A stretch of 64,000 nt of DNA, from positions 10,521,927 through 10,585,926 of the forward strand of contig NC_052114.1 in assembly GCF_012273895.1 (NCBI RefSeq). Reading direction: 5' to 3'. Below are positions 27,501 to 42,500 of the stretch, one piece after another. The notes below the pieces were generated by a model. That model worked only from the letters and a program-made list of their open reading frames with translations. It searched no databases and had not been told where the DNA came from. This DNA comes from Zerene cesonia. Lineage: Eukaryota; Arthropoda; Insecta; Lepidoptera; Pieridae. Both the position numbers and the translations under genes were made by a program. Numbering within the stretch: position 1 is the first letter of the stretch; every line of letters starts with the position of its first letter.

Positions 27501-30500
27501 ATAGATAGTATGATATTAAAAATAATTTAATTATTAGGATCAGCAATCAATGTTTAACATACTGAAGCAACTTCATTGCTTTTAACGGCGCCACAGAATT
27601 CTGCTAATCTATTATTAGTATTACTATGCTTAGTATTGAATGTAAATTGTCGCGATAACTCATTAAAAAATCTGTAAATTGAAGAAATAACTTCTGGCTA
27701 GGTAAAAGTTTTCAGAAACAAACAAAAGATTAAAACAGCAGTATAACGAGTCTCGACTTGTTAAAAAGTTTTGGTGCAGATGTCGCGCGTACAGCTGTTT
27801 GCGATTGCAAGTGACTTACAAGTAGTGTTTAACTTAAACAAATCATTCCACATTGTTGGACATTAAGAAGTATCCATTTAATGTTCATGTCTCTAAAATT
27901 GAATTTATTTGAATTTATTGTACGTAAAAGACTAAAACTAAATATTATTCATTTATATCCCGTTCCTAAAATATAATGCTTTCCTCAGGTAGTTTATTTT
28001 ACTAAACAAAATAGCTATAATATATAAACCAGATGATTTACATTGAATACGCCCTACATTTTAGGACCAATTTGAAAATTATGATGTACAATGGCATAAC
28101 AATATATTGTGTCCAAGTGCAATAACAACTACAACATACTAATAGAAAATAAAATAGTCATGAGCTGCTATGTAAAAATTCCATTATATTTAGATAATGC
28201 ATATACAAACCAACCCGGTTCAGCTGCGCCGTTAGCGCTCCCAAAACCACAACGTGAAGTGGGCGTATTACAGGCCTTTCACAATCCGCATAATCCTTAA
28301 AAGCTCCAATACTGTACACGTTGGGAGCACTGTGAGTAATCGTATTGCTTGGTGAAATGAAACGAACGAGATACCTCTTCATGAGATTGCTTCAAACAAA
28401 TGTATACAAAGTAATACCTTCTAAAAATGGCATTCTAACGAAGTCGCATCGAAATTCCTTCACGTCAAGAATAGAAGCAAATAGCAAGCAAAACCGATAA
28501 GACGACGTCGACAATTTATACTTTTGTCAAAGACTCGAGCGAGCCGATTTCAAATATTCAAATCTTTAGCTTTTTTCTGTCTGTCAGCGCTTTTGCACTG
28601 AAATGGACGTGGCTTCTATGGAATTTGAAAAGCCGTTTTAAGAAATCACAAAAAAAACGCTTTCATTTAGTTTCTATTTTATAAAAATAAATAAATAAGG
28701 TTAATGTTATACTAAATAAAGCTTTATTCATTTAATTTATTAATGTTAGATTCTCTTCAAGACTTTGATTGTAAGTGCAACAAGATAGTAACATTAAAAA
28801 TAATAATTCAAAAAGTTAATCTGAAAAAAAGTGCAACATCATATTTAATTAAACCACATCACACTCCAGCAAAATTGAAAAATATCAAATGAATGCCGTC
28901 GTTCCCTCAAATCTTCGTTAAAGCCGTCAACATGTGTTACAAACTTTTCCATTACGTCGTAAATCAATCACGGAAAATGTCTAAAATAAAAATTTCCATC
29001 ATACTCGTTATAAACAACAGTACCCGCAAATTTATTACTCATAGTGAAAAAAAGTAAGTTGAATCCAACAATATAATAAAAATTGTTTGCTTGCCGTCAT
29101 TATTACGCCACGAAAATAAGTCATATATTAATCACTTCTCTAAAAAATAATTATCTGCTATTAAAAGACAGAGCGTTGCGTTAAATGCTTTAATAAAATG
29201 AAGCAATAGTTTTGGATAAACAACTTATATGTAGTTTCTCTATTACAGTGCAACGTATAAAAGCACAGCTATCAAACCGTTATCAGCAATAAAAGACTTA
29301 AAACCGACAAATCGCGCTTTCAGCGTACGTTTGTTGGGATATTTCCTAGCGAAAGGGTACGTAACAAATAGGCAGACGTGATCTGATAGCAGAGGATAAG
29401 GGCGCTCTGTAAAACGGAACGTTAAAATGCGAAGTGTTGGCGAGTAGGAAAGGATTGCGGATCAAGATAGGATTACTAGATAGGAACACGAAGGTTGCTC
29501 TCGATTCCTAAACAAATTATATCGGGTTCACTTCACCACTATAAGCTGAGGATTTTACGTTTTGAAACTGAGTGCCAACTGTTTAAATAAAAAAAACAAA
29601 TTAATTCACCTAAAAATTTCATCAAAACCATTGGTGAATAATGATTCTGCTAATATAAATGCTAAAAAGCTACTCTGGTTGTCTGTCGATACGTCTGTCT
29701 GTCTGTCTCATCTTCTCGTATCTCGAAAGGACACAGGAACGACAACTATGCGAGTTTTCCATTGTCTACGCGGGCAAAGCCGCGGGCGGATGGCAAGTTT
29801 CAAATACAAAAAGAATTTCTTACTTAATAAATTGCGTTTTACATATATTTATCTTTACTTTTTTAAAATATTCGTTAAATGGTTTCTGAAACACTATTCC
29901 ACTACATTGAAGCGAATATTTTCAAACATGCTTTATAATCCCTTCCTATGATTTGAACCTCTTGATCTTTTACTAGTGATATTCATGACCTAAGCAGTAA
30001 TATTACCATAAAGATGTTGATAAGAAGTGGTTTCGAACAGAAATGGTAATTTTCCCTTATTCATAAAGGAAAAGCACACAGTCGCTTTATCAGTAGCTTG
30101 TGCTCATAGCCAAAGTAATGAAGCATTACTTCCAGATCGTACTATCTACTTAGAAAACGGGAAGGTTTGAAAAATTTACAAATTTAAATGTAATTGTGTA
30201 TTAGACTGCAATTTTTCAATTCTTCATGTAAACTTTTATGTCTAGTTAATGATAAAGAAATCTAAATATTACCTGTTAAATTTTTTTATAAAGTTTATAT
30301 ATTAAGTTTATATAGGCACAGAAGTAGTTTACTATTAATAACTGACAATTATTATATAGTCTATATAAATGTATCAAATAATTAATAGCAATTTTATTAA
30401 CATAACACAATAACAATCCGAGTTCTTGTTTAGAGACTTGGGCGAATACAACACAATTTATTAATTTTTCACTGGCAAGTAAATCGTAATAATATTGGTA

Positions 30501-33500
30501 TAAAGGAAAAAATTGTAAAGTGAGTAAAAGTATGCATTATAGCATTCATATGCGAAAAGCCGAACATGATGTCCTACATTTGCTTTCACTGAAATAAAAA
30601 CTTAGCAATGTATCGTAATCATTATGAATTTAATCACACAGAGTGAATCTGAAAGTTCTTTGAAATCAAAACTGTATAAATAGAAACATTTCAACTTGTT
30701 TTCACTGAAGTTATTAGGAACTTCCACGTCGGTTCATGGAAAAAACTATAAAGAACGAAAGTTTCAGAATTTGAGATTTCACAGTTTTCTTTTCACTTAC
30801 TTAATGAATTAAACTTTAAATTTGCCTCCTCTGATCAACGTTATTAGTTCGACTTTTATAGGCTAATGTATTTATAATGACAGAAATTAATTAAAATTTT
30901 AGTTACATTTTATCAGTTTGATGCGCTAAAGAAAATAAAAATTTGCAATATGAAGTACTAATTGGATCAATAAGGTAATAACTTAATTTGTATAAATCTC
31001 ATTAGCCGTCTCAATTCCGCCTACGATGATTGAATTCAATGAAATCACTGAATTTCGCGCCTTCAGTGACAATGGAACAATGTCCCGCGTCGACCCCATT
31101 AGAAAGAATCGATCGTTCTGTATCGACGCTATATTTAATACAATTACGAAATACCGTCTTCTTTAAATTGCCTCTCAATTCTTGTTTCATGCGACAAAGA
31201 ATTCGAAGGTAAATCGAAGCGCGAAAGACTGATTCGACACTTATATTGCGTGTTTACTTGTTATATCTTCGCGGAATATTTATTTTATACGACTTGAAAT
31301 CATATTAAATTTTTATATTGTTTTCAAATTTAGGTTATGTAGGTAGCAATTATTGTGTAACTTTTGAACATATTCCAACATATTATCAAAGTTCTAATTT
31401 TCTTTTTTCCGATGCCAATTTCTAGGTGGACGGTGGACGGTTAATCTATCTAAGTCTTTATATATCTCTATATTTAGTTTAATAGGTGTTAATCACCTGA
31501 TCAACATCAAACTGTTATGATTATATGCTAATATAATAACAGTTTGTGTATTAAATAATTTAAATCATAATAGTTAATTATTGCATAGATCTGATGAAAT
31601 ATGTACAGTAAACTGACTGCCAAAGAAATCGCGTGAAGGAAAAGTTCGATAGAAAAGCTGCTAAGAGGTCGTTACGATAACACATATATGGGTTCAAAAA
31701 TAGGTAGGAGTATGCACCTGCACGTTTTCGATTATCCTATGTACCTACAGCATACGCAAGGTATGATTTGTTGACATATATTTTAATATGATTCTTGTAT
31801 CATATCATGCCTACATGTATATAATCTGGGAACTCATATCCGTAACTTCCTATTCTTATTTTTTCGTGTATAAAATACGGCAAAACAGCAGACAAATCAT
31901 TTGGTGGTACGTGAGCAACATTGCTCAATTCCCCTTGCGCGGTCCACATCATCATTTTTGTTCAGATTGGTTAATTATTTAAACTAAGTCTAATAATTGC
32001 TATAACATGTCAATGATGTCCAATTATAAAATGTATACAGGATACTCAATATAACAGATGTTCGTCTTCGAAACAACATCGTACATCCAGTGGTGAGGTT
32101 ATTCGATAGAAAATACTTCTTTGAGTAGATCCTCAAAATTGTATCGCAGTTATTGTTTACGATGTTTCTTCTTTAACCGTCTAAACAATATATTTTCTTT
32201 GGATCACTCGTGACAAATAAACACTTTTCTTGTTTATGTCAACAAAATATCATATAAAATAAGAAAGTATTTCCCACGTTAGAATTGGAATGTTATTTTC
32301 TCGGGATTATACTATGTTAGGACACCTCAACGACTACATTGTTCAATTGAATACAGTGTATTCGCTAGTTCGCCGCTTTTATAGCAATTAGGGCTTCGAA
32401 ATAATGAAATAAAAAATTTTTTGAACCTTTGAACCCGAATTATTCTACCGTTTTATCTATCTTTTTATCCGCTACGTGGGAGCACGGTTGGTCGAAAGGC
32501 TAGGCGTTGCGTTACGGTTCGTCAAAAAGACACGGGTTCAAATCGTTCGATCCGAATTTTTTATATTCAAATTTTTTATATCCTTTAACAATTTCTCAAA
32601 TCATCTCATTATGATGTTTTAGTCAATTGAATAGTTACTATGAGGGTTGCATTTATCAGAGGACGTAATTATATTTGATGGATGACGTCCGACGACCGAC
32701 CGACGGGTTCCCTTCGGAGCGTCGTATTACCGACGTTAAGTCAATTCAAAATTTTTTTCAGAAGTGGAAGAGGAAAGTCTACTGAAAATCCTAACTATTA
32801 CTATAAATTCGAAAGATTTTTTGTTTGACTTTCTCTCACGTGAAAACACAAAGATATTTAAGAGGGTAGAAATTGACATAGGCCACTTTTAATTGTGTTA
32901 CTTATTCTATATGTATATTAGATTTATAACTTCTTTACATTTCACTGTACGGTGAGATCTAATAAAAACAAGTTGTAGTTTGGACAATTGATGGTCTTGT
33001 TAAATTAGAGGTAAACCTTTTTTCAGGATAGCGCTTTTGGGGCAAGGATGGTCACCCCACAAACCTGAAGTGCAGGTTCTGCTAACGCCCCTCAACGTCC
33101 AAGAAGTAAAATTATGTCTTGTAAGAAATTTACGCTAAAAATATAGCATTTCGATGTACTGTGCGAACATCGTTTTAACGTTTCATTTGCGTACATTATG
33201 CTCGTTATTACGAAAACTAACGTGTATGTTTTATACGGTTGTGTTTATCACGTATTTTTATTTATAAGATCATAGAGGAAAGATCCTTATAGATTTGAGA
33301 TGCATCTTAAAAGGAAAGAAAGTCAATCATTGCTTATTTCTGTTCAAATAGGTATTCCGTTTTTAACGAATTCACTTTTAATGATGTCTTAATCTCAAGG
33401 GCCCAATGCTTGCACAAAGATAAGTAGTAAACAGACCCCGTTTCATTTCCAAATGGTGAGAATGATGTACGGTGGCATTCCCAATTTCCGAAGATGAATA

Positions 33501-36500
33501 GAATCTGCCGCGACGCGCACCAGCATTACATACTAACGAAGCTCTGTCGAGAGGTCGGCTTTACAGACACGCTTTTCAATTCGTTTTTGACTCACTTCGA
33601 TTCAAATAAACATTACTTTTTATTAGCTTTTTTTTTTTTAAACGGGCAAGATATAACCTTCTCACTAAAATCTGAATTGATATTCCCATGCTAAATTAAT
33701 CGTTGTGAGTAATATATAAATATGATCTTTCTGCGACTGCAATCAATATTACTTCGAGTAATTATATTGTTAATTCTACACACGAATCGCACAAACGTTT
33801 AATATTTTGTGATCCCGGAAACTTACTCGTAAACCTGCGTCGTTACACCACTCTCAGTAATTGGGCCACTGTCTGACAATCATGAGATTTTATTGAGAAT
33901 GTAGTCAACATTCTACATAAGACTGAATTATTATGAATTATTTTATATTTAGTTACATAAATGTAATTAATTCCCTATTAAAATGTCGTCCCTGCTTTTG
34001 TTATAGCTGGTGCCCGCCACTTCGTTCTCATGCTATTTCGACGTCAACAACTGCAGGATTTTAATTAAATTAGCTTAACTTAGATATAAAGGTACAATAC
34101 TTTTCATTGCGAATTTCCAGCGGAGCCCAAGAGAACCACCGAACACATCAAATTAACAAATATATTGCAAATAACTTTTAAAAAATCTCTTTATAAACAA
34201 TATCTGGGTTTTCTCTTTAGGAACCAATAAATAAAGTCCGAAAACTTTGCCTAACCTGACCTGCGACCTGTTGCCTTATTTTATAATATACAATGAGTTT
34301 AGTGATAGCTTTGATTTTTACATCAGACGTTCCTGATCTCGATTATACGATATAAGTCAACAAAAATGGATGTTTCGTGCCGTTTTCTTTATTTGACTTG
34401 GCTTACCTCATCCCCGATAATGAGCCAAAAAAGAAACTTACAACTTTAAATCAATTGCTCAAAATATGTTCCAGTTTCACATGAAATTACTTTAGTGGCA
34501 GCATAGTGGGCAAACCGAATTCGATGTTATTGGTACAATCGCAGTAAAACATATTACACCTGTAATACTATCTAAGTGTTACCGAGATATAACTATGGCA
34601 AAGATTGAAAAGATCTAACAATTACGATATAAATCTCGGCATCCATTTCTTGGTATTGAATTAAAGAATAAAATGGATCAAACGTCGCAAATGTACCCAT
34701 ATTTTTCTTAGGATTGCTTGTTTACCTGGAATGAATTTTAAGAGAAATTCCTTCATCTTTCCTACATTATAGAACTATTGAAAGCACAATTCCAACTTAA
34801 ATCCCTCGAGAGAGAAATGAAAGCGGTTATATGAAAATAGAAATTTAATTTCGTGTTACATTTTTAGAACGCAAACCATTAAGAATCTTTTGTCGGGTTT
34901 TGTGGGTAGTTTTTGATATGAAAATGACGTGTAAAATTCACCGAACCGGAATTTAGTGTTATTTTAGACGGAGAGTAATCAACTGCGAAAGAGATATAAA
35001 ATATGAGCACATGTACATATTATACAGGACAAACAAGGTGTCATCACTCATATTGTCCGATGGGACGTTAAGAAAGACCCGACGTCACCGCAAAACAACT
35101 TCCCCATACAAAACTCAATTCTTTATTTGACATTTCTATATCTCTTTTAGAATACATCCAAATCAGTTTAAGCGTTTTTATAAAAATGTAAGCACATGCC
35201 TTCACATATGATATGCGTTACAATATCTAACAAAAATTTAACCAAAACTCAAACCTCTTTTCCTTGTGTTTACAAATGTTGATAAATAGTCCATCATTTT
35301 TGAAGTACATCGCTTCATTTACATGAACACATCAGTAAAACCAATAACTGAAGATTATAAATCGTAGTTCATTTATAATTAATTGCAATTTAACCGATTT
35401 CCTGAAAGGATATAAGCGCGGAAACGAATTAGTACGGTTACGGCTTAAAATCGAGCACAAAGGATACTTAAAGCTTTTATCACTTCCAAAGTGGATCACC
35501 ACTATAATGTTATACAGTGGAACTGCGTATGGTGACCCTTTAGGCACATAAAACCAAAAGGGTAGAACAAAGTCGATTGCTGAGGTGGTTTCATCCTATT
35601 ACTGTTATAAACGCGAAAGTTTAATTTTTGGACGGATGCATTTTTGATGAATGTTTGTTACTTTTTCTGTATGACATTTGGTACAGAGAAAGTTTATTAT
35701 CTAGATTAGCACATAGACAACTTTTTACCCAGGTACCACGCGAGTGAAACCTATATGTTACAGTTGAAGCCCGTTTTTCGTTGGAACGCATTCTGCGAAG
35801 TTAAAACTAGAGAAAACGCATTTTAAAGTAGAGTTGATTGAGTTTTATTTGAGTCAATATTGGTTTCTGATTGAGTGAGAAACGTATATAATTCGATTTT
35901 GGTGGAAGTTCACAGTCAACCTAACCTATAATGTAAATCAGTTCAGTTGTTTTTATGTGAAAACATTACAAACGTAGTCACACAAATCTTTGCTCTTTAT
36001 AATATTCTTATGGATCTCCTGAAAGCTTCGTTATTGCAATACCCACCCACTAGCTCAGATCTATTGTTGCTTGATAGCCTAAGATATATAGAATTATTAT
36101 TTCTTTGTCACCTTCGAAAAACGTAATAATAGCGGTAAACGTTTGGACCCTCCGATCCTCGAACAAAGCGATTGAGAATCAGCGAAGTTTAGTGACAGAT
36201 GAGTGTCTCATCGCTCGTATCGATCCTCACTAATGTTATTCGAGAATGGAGAAAAAGACAACCGAATGATTTACAACAAATTCACTGGATTTTCTCAGTA
36301 TATATCACATTTTATTGTGCCAAACAAATATACTATACTATACAGTATACACTAGGCTTCGTCTGTCTGTACTGGCTGTCGGAAGAAAAAAATGTAGTTG
36401 CCGCGGTTTTGCCCATAATAACCATCCTTATCATTTTTCGGGTCTCAAACTATTTGTATACCAGTTGTATCTAATAAGCTTCAGTTGTTTATGCGCGAAG

Positions 36501-39500
36501 AGCAAACATACAGTAGTAGTTGCTATTTTCTTATTTCTAATATTGAGTTCGGGTTTTATATTTTGTCTCAAACTTATTCGGAAATAAACAAAAATAATTC
36601 TCACGTTCGCTTTTTGTGAGCAAAATCATTTGAGGTAAAAGCTCGCTCTTGGCAACTGCCTTCAGAGTTACATATTATTAAGGCATGTGCTACATTTATC
36701 CTTGTGAAGATACGTAAAGACCGAACGTGCATTTTAGCCCTTATTTGAATACTAATAATTATTACGATTTATTTGCATAATGTGTAATTTCATGCAAAAG
36801 GCGCTCACAAATATATTTCAAATTTCTGGGAAAATTGAAGGGGATAAAAGTTTTATTCGATCTCAATTGGCAGAGAAGGTACAACCCTTTCCATAATTAT
36901 TTCATCGGAAGTCTAATTTGTAGACGCGGTGCGTTTTCCGGTGTAACTCAACTTTCTGGTGAGTCGAAGGTAGCCTTTATAATTGGAGCACTGGAAGCGA
37001 CCATGCATGGTAAATGAATAATGAATATTGAATATGCTATCAGGACGCAAACGTTGGATTACATTCACATATCCTTTTCCTTACCCTACCCAGTCCTTTC
37101 CTTTATTCCTATCGCCAATCCTTTCTTAATCCCTTCCCAAAAAGTCGGCAATCCATTTGTAGAGGCGTAAGGTCTGCAATGGACCTCACCAAATGTTCAT
37201 GGGCAGTGGTAGCGCTTACCATCAGGCGTCCCACCAGCTCCATTGCCGACTGTAAAATAAAAAAAAAAAAAAAATAAGTCATTACATTTTGCAAGAAGAA
37301 ATACAGGTGCGACCTGTGAACGAATAAGTAATTATAGTTTAATATAATTCATTTTCTTAAATGGGTACTATTTATCTATGCTTAAATTGCATTTCATCTT
37401 GCCATCGTCCTGCGCGCAGTCATCTGCCACTTCGTTTTTAATGCCGAGTTCGAATCATAATATTATATTGTTAATATTTCCTCACTTGAATATTTAAAAC
37501 AAAAAATTAACTTATTTAATTTATAATTTTGAAGCATTCGATTGCTTTATAAATTTTGAAAAAATAGAAAAATTTCGGTCACGCTGTGGTTCGAACCCGC
37601 GTCATTTCGCCGAACCGCTGCGAAGGCGAATTCGAATCCCGCCTCGTGATCATATTATTTTCTCTATTCTTTAAATTCGCAACCGTTGTAACTATTTAAT
37701 AACTTTGACTGATAGAAGCAATGAGAAAATTTCTTCTACAATTAAAATAACCTATAATTTATAGAATATAATTTATCGCAGCTCGAGTGCGTATCTGTCG
37801 AAAAAATATCAATAAAGCATTACCGCAATAAAAAACTTCAGAACCCCAAGAGTTTGAAAGAAATCGGTTGTCTCAATCGCTGAAGGTCGTTAATCCTGCT
37901 TATCATTTATCACTCCCTGAAGCCACATCGAAGTATTGATACAAAAATTCCTTCGATATTACGCGCAAAAGGTTTATAAATTTGATAAAAGAAAATACAC
38001 ATTTTATGTACTAAAATGTTATGTGAAAACGGAGTACCCTGGAACATAATGGGCGAAGCAACAACAGGAGTAAGTGCTAGAGGTAAGAAACTATCATTAT
38101 CTCATTGCACGCCTCATAAGCGAATCGCATGAGGCAGTGCTTTACGAAAATTTGCACCTCACGAAAATTAAGTAATTTCAAAAAGTGGAATTATCTCTAT
38201 TTATTTTTTATCGTCGAACAATATTCTCCCATTAACGTCGAGGAAACCTACTTAAGAAATAATGACTTATGAAAAACGAGATTTTGCATTCTACCCAAAA
38301 AAAATGTTAAAACTAAACGAAGATCACAGTCTAATACGATTTAAGTCAGCAATAAAACAACATCAATCAATCATTATGTAAATGTGAAAATTAGACCAGG
38401 AGACGTTTACTTTTGGAGATTCCGATGTTATTGATTCAATTCGTAACTTTTAAGTCACTGAAAATTGAAAAGAAGCTTTGACAGCTTGCAAGAAGTTCAC
38501 ATAATGTTAAACCTCCTCTCTAATATCATGAACGATGCTTGCAGATGGTACCTTAATATAATAATGACGTAGTATTCCGCTTTATTTTCACATAAAATTA
38601 ACGGCAACATAAAGAGTAATGTCTAACTGCGTCATCTTTCGGAATCTGCTCCGTTACGACTATAATAATATGTGCTTGGAATACACGAAAGAATATTATG
38701 GATAAACATCATTCTTATTCATTGCATCTTTAGTAGATAGTAAATACATAACAAAACACTTGTAAAAAATTATAGTAAATTGCACATTTTCAATACTTAT
38801 TACTGGATTCTAAATAAAAATAATAATACCTTAGTCCTCTGTGGAATATAATTAGTTAATGGTAAATTTCCGCTGATATTAATTTTTATGCATTCACATT
38901 TGGTAGAAATCAGTAAAAAATAATGACCTATATGTATATTCGAAGCAATTTAATAAGCTCGAAATGAACATCAAACTCTAAAAGTCGACTATGACTATGT
39001 TTGCACACAGATGTATCTCACGCAAAGCTCTATACATTAGAGTTTAACTGAAAATAAATTCCAAAGTAACTCGTTAACCTTTGCGAAGAGCAGCGTGAAT
39101 CCAACCAGCAGCTGCGTCGAGCGCGACCGGTATTAATTTTAAAAGCCTTCTACTAAAAACTAACTCTTTTATGAGCAATATAAAAAGCACAAAATGTTAA
39201 CTGCGGCATTAAAAATGAATTTCAACACCAAATCAATCATAGGATCTGTGAACAGCAAATTGGAGAAACGTGGAGACGAAGTTCCATCAGAAACTCTACG
39301 TTGTCTCGTATTCATTACAAACCTTGGTTTGAATTGGTTTCAGACTTATTCGAATAACCAACTGGTTATATCTTACAAGCATAAAGTAGATACATATATA
39401 TGCGACAATCGGTTATCTTATCTGTTTGTCAAACACATTCTCATCGTTTAACTAACAATAAAAATTGAATTTATGCAAAGAATATCAAATTTCAATCGCA

Positions 39501-42500
39501 AAATATTATTTCTACAAAGATATCGTAAAAGTCTCCGGAGAAATGGATACAATTAAGTGCGGGACCGAACTCGATAAAATCAAAATCCCAGGGAAAGCTT
39601 TTAGCCCAACTCCTGGAAAATAATTAGTTGTAAAGTACGATTATTGCGTTTTATTTCCAAGTTCTATTCATTTATTAATTTAAACTTGCATACATTTTTT
39701 TTCGCTATAAAATAAGCTGACAAAATGAAAATACTTAGTCTAGCTTCACACTTAATTGCGTAAAGGTTAAATGCTTATCATTAGTAAACTCTGTTATCTA
39801 CTATGAATATTTCCATAACTATAAAAATATAAATAAATGCGTATTATGCTTAATAATCCTACCGTATCTGCTACTTGTAATACGATTGTTAGATAATAAA
39901 AATATAAAGCCATAATGCTGCTTTTTATATAGAAACCTTATTTCTTATTGTAGCAACTCGTGAATGTGTTATTAAAATCATCTTAACACTTATTTTGTTA
40001 ATTAAACTTGATATCTGGAATCATCCACCTCGCTCCCTGTAAAGTTGGAAACGTGGGACGTATAATAATTATCAATTTACCTTCCCTTAACGTAATATTC
40101 AATTTAAACGTGTAACATACGAGCATAACCGAATTGCTTGATCTTCTCGGCAATAATTTAACAGTAAAATTCAATCAACAAAATATTGAAGTATGGATAA
40201 ACTTTCCGATTTCTTTTTTAATATAAGTCTATTTCGAAGCCAAGTGGGTTTAACATTCGCTAGAGCTTCGACTTCTCAAGTGCAACATTATGTCGTTACA
40301 ATCACAAGTCGAGCGGTTTTCGAAACCTCCGCATTGGGTCGTATTTGTGATGCTCCTTCACGAATTTGGCCATTAACCTTATAATATAATGTAAATTTTT
40401 TTCGAGGATTTAACCACCCACCTAGGCAATAATATCGAAACACAAAAAGTTAAAAAAAAAAAACAATTTTTAGGAAATTCTATACTGGCATGTTTCGTTA
40501 ACTAATGCAATCACAACTTTTTTATTTTTACTTTACAAGGGTTAGGCTCGAGCCGGATATAAATGTTAATGAAACGATGTGCGCTCGTAACCCGTAAGCG
40601 CTCTATTTATTCGGCCCTTCACTTTGATTAACTTTTTAACTGGTATTTTTAAGAAAAACAAGTTGCAAGTCACTCGGCTTAAGCGAAAAGGTAAATTAAT
40701 ATCCATAATTTGGTTGTTTACTTTATGTTCGCGAGCACAAATTACGGGAAAATTAATTAAAACTTTTACAAGTCGGGCCACGCATAATTGGAAGGACGGG
40801 TTCCATTACTTGCACAAGAATACGTCACAGAAAGGTGAACCTGCTCCGATGAATTAACATTGGAACACAGTTTACAGCTTATATCAAAATCGAATAATTG
40901 AACACATGCTTTTATAAAAATGTCTACACGTGTTTGCATACACTCGGAAGAACAATTAAAATAATTTATTATATATTCACATCCCTTTAAAACTGCTTAT
41001 GCTTATGCAAACGGAGATGGTTAACGTATTCAATAGCTAGTTGTATCTTTCATAAACCGATAAAACAAACCTTTAAATCGGTCTGAAATGGGTTTTAAAC
41101 TCCCTTCTTAATTAATATTTAAGAGCCAATAAAAAAGTTTCCGAGAAAAAACATTAAACTGTTGAGTCAAAATAGATTAAAATCTACACGTACACTTGCA
41201 GAAACGACGCTAATGAAATTCCAAATGACTAACCAAACCCTCATATGTGTGCCTGTGTCCCAGCAATGGGAACATATATGGGCTGATGACAGGATGACAA
41301 AATCATTTGGTGTCAGCAAACATTCGCTAACTTCCAATGACATTCACAAAGGCCTTCTGCAAACTCTTATGATTCCAAACTAAACGTATTTGTCCCTTCA
41401 AATTTGTTTCTGTTTTGAAACGGATATTATTTCCTGTTATTTTATGAATGTGGTGGTTTAATGAAGCTCTATACTCTATTTATTGCCTGCTTGTTTTGAA
41501 AGATTATTTCAGAAAATTATTAAAAGACAAGCCGCATGATTTACTTTTTTGTTACTTTTTATATACAAATCACTAACTAGATCAATAACTGTGGCTCAGC
41601 AGTCAAAACTAAAAAAATAATCTCATTATCATCTGCATCACACGTGTATACAAAAACTGCAAAAGCTGCAGTTGACCACCTCGATAACTCTAGGCTATGT
41701 AATGCTTCGTACAAGCCTTTGCTGATGGAAAAAATAGCTAGTCAAACTCAAGCTCAAACATGTATTTATTCAATTAGACTTCTTATAGAAGCACTTTTGA
41801 ATCATCATTTTACACAGTTTTAACATTTACCACCGGTTCGGAGAGCAGTTTCCACAGAGCCGGCAAGAATCTCTGTAGTTGCTCTTTTAAAATGATATCA
41901 ATTTCACATTTTAGTTCTACATAATATATAATATGTACTAAACAATGATGCCAGTTAGAATCAGGAATTATTTGAGAAGAGAGAGCAGTTGCAGTTATGC
42001 CTAGAACTTCTTGACATTGCGTTTCATGGCACTTGTTACGGCTGATGCTATTTGATAAATTATTATCAATATTCGAAACCTATTAAATCGCACAATGTTG
42101 TGTATACATGGTGCTGATATATACCAGCAAAGGCCTCATTAATAATGAAGACGAGTATCTATTAAGTTAAATATGTCTTGACGTTACCTCTGTTACGGTT
42201 TCAGACCCTTCTCAAATGTATTTATTTATCAAAGTTTACGTATCTAAGTCCATATTTTAAGGACCAGCATAATTAAAACAAACTACATATAGTACGAAAA
42301 AAGAAAGACAAGCCGATTGGTAATAGATTTTCCGATAAGTATGAAAACATTATATTATAAAAATAAGCTGGAGGAAAACTCAATATATCAAAGACATTTT
42401 ATTTAAATTCCACTATAACGGACGAGCTAGTCTTCATTCTTCAATTAATTAATCCATTTCATTAGGCCATTATAGCCATATATTTAAGCGTTTCGGTCAA

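Noticed and set aside
28158..28382. 74-codon minus-strand ORF near 28.2 kb
   Set aside because: No recognisable domain or membrane pattern and no splice context; probably chance or an unidentified repeat.
32478..32560. A functional tRNA gene
   Set aside because: A- and B-box-like motifs are present, but no acceptor stem or plausible cloverleaf pairing is visible.
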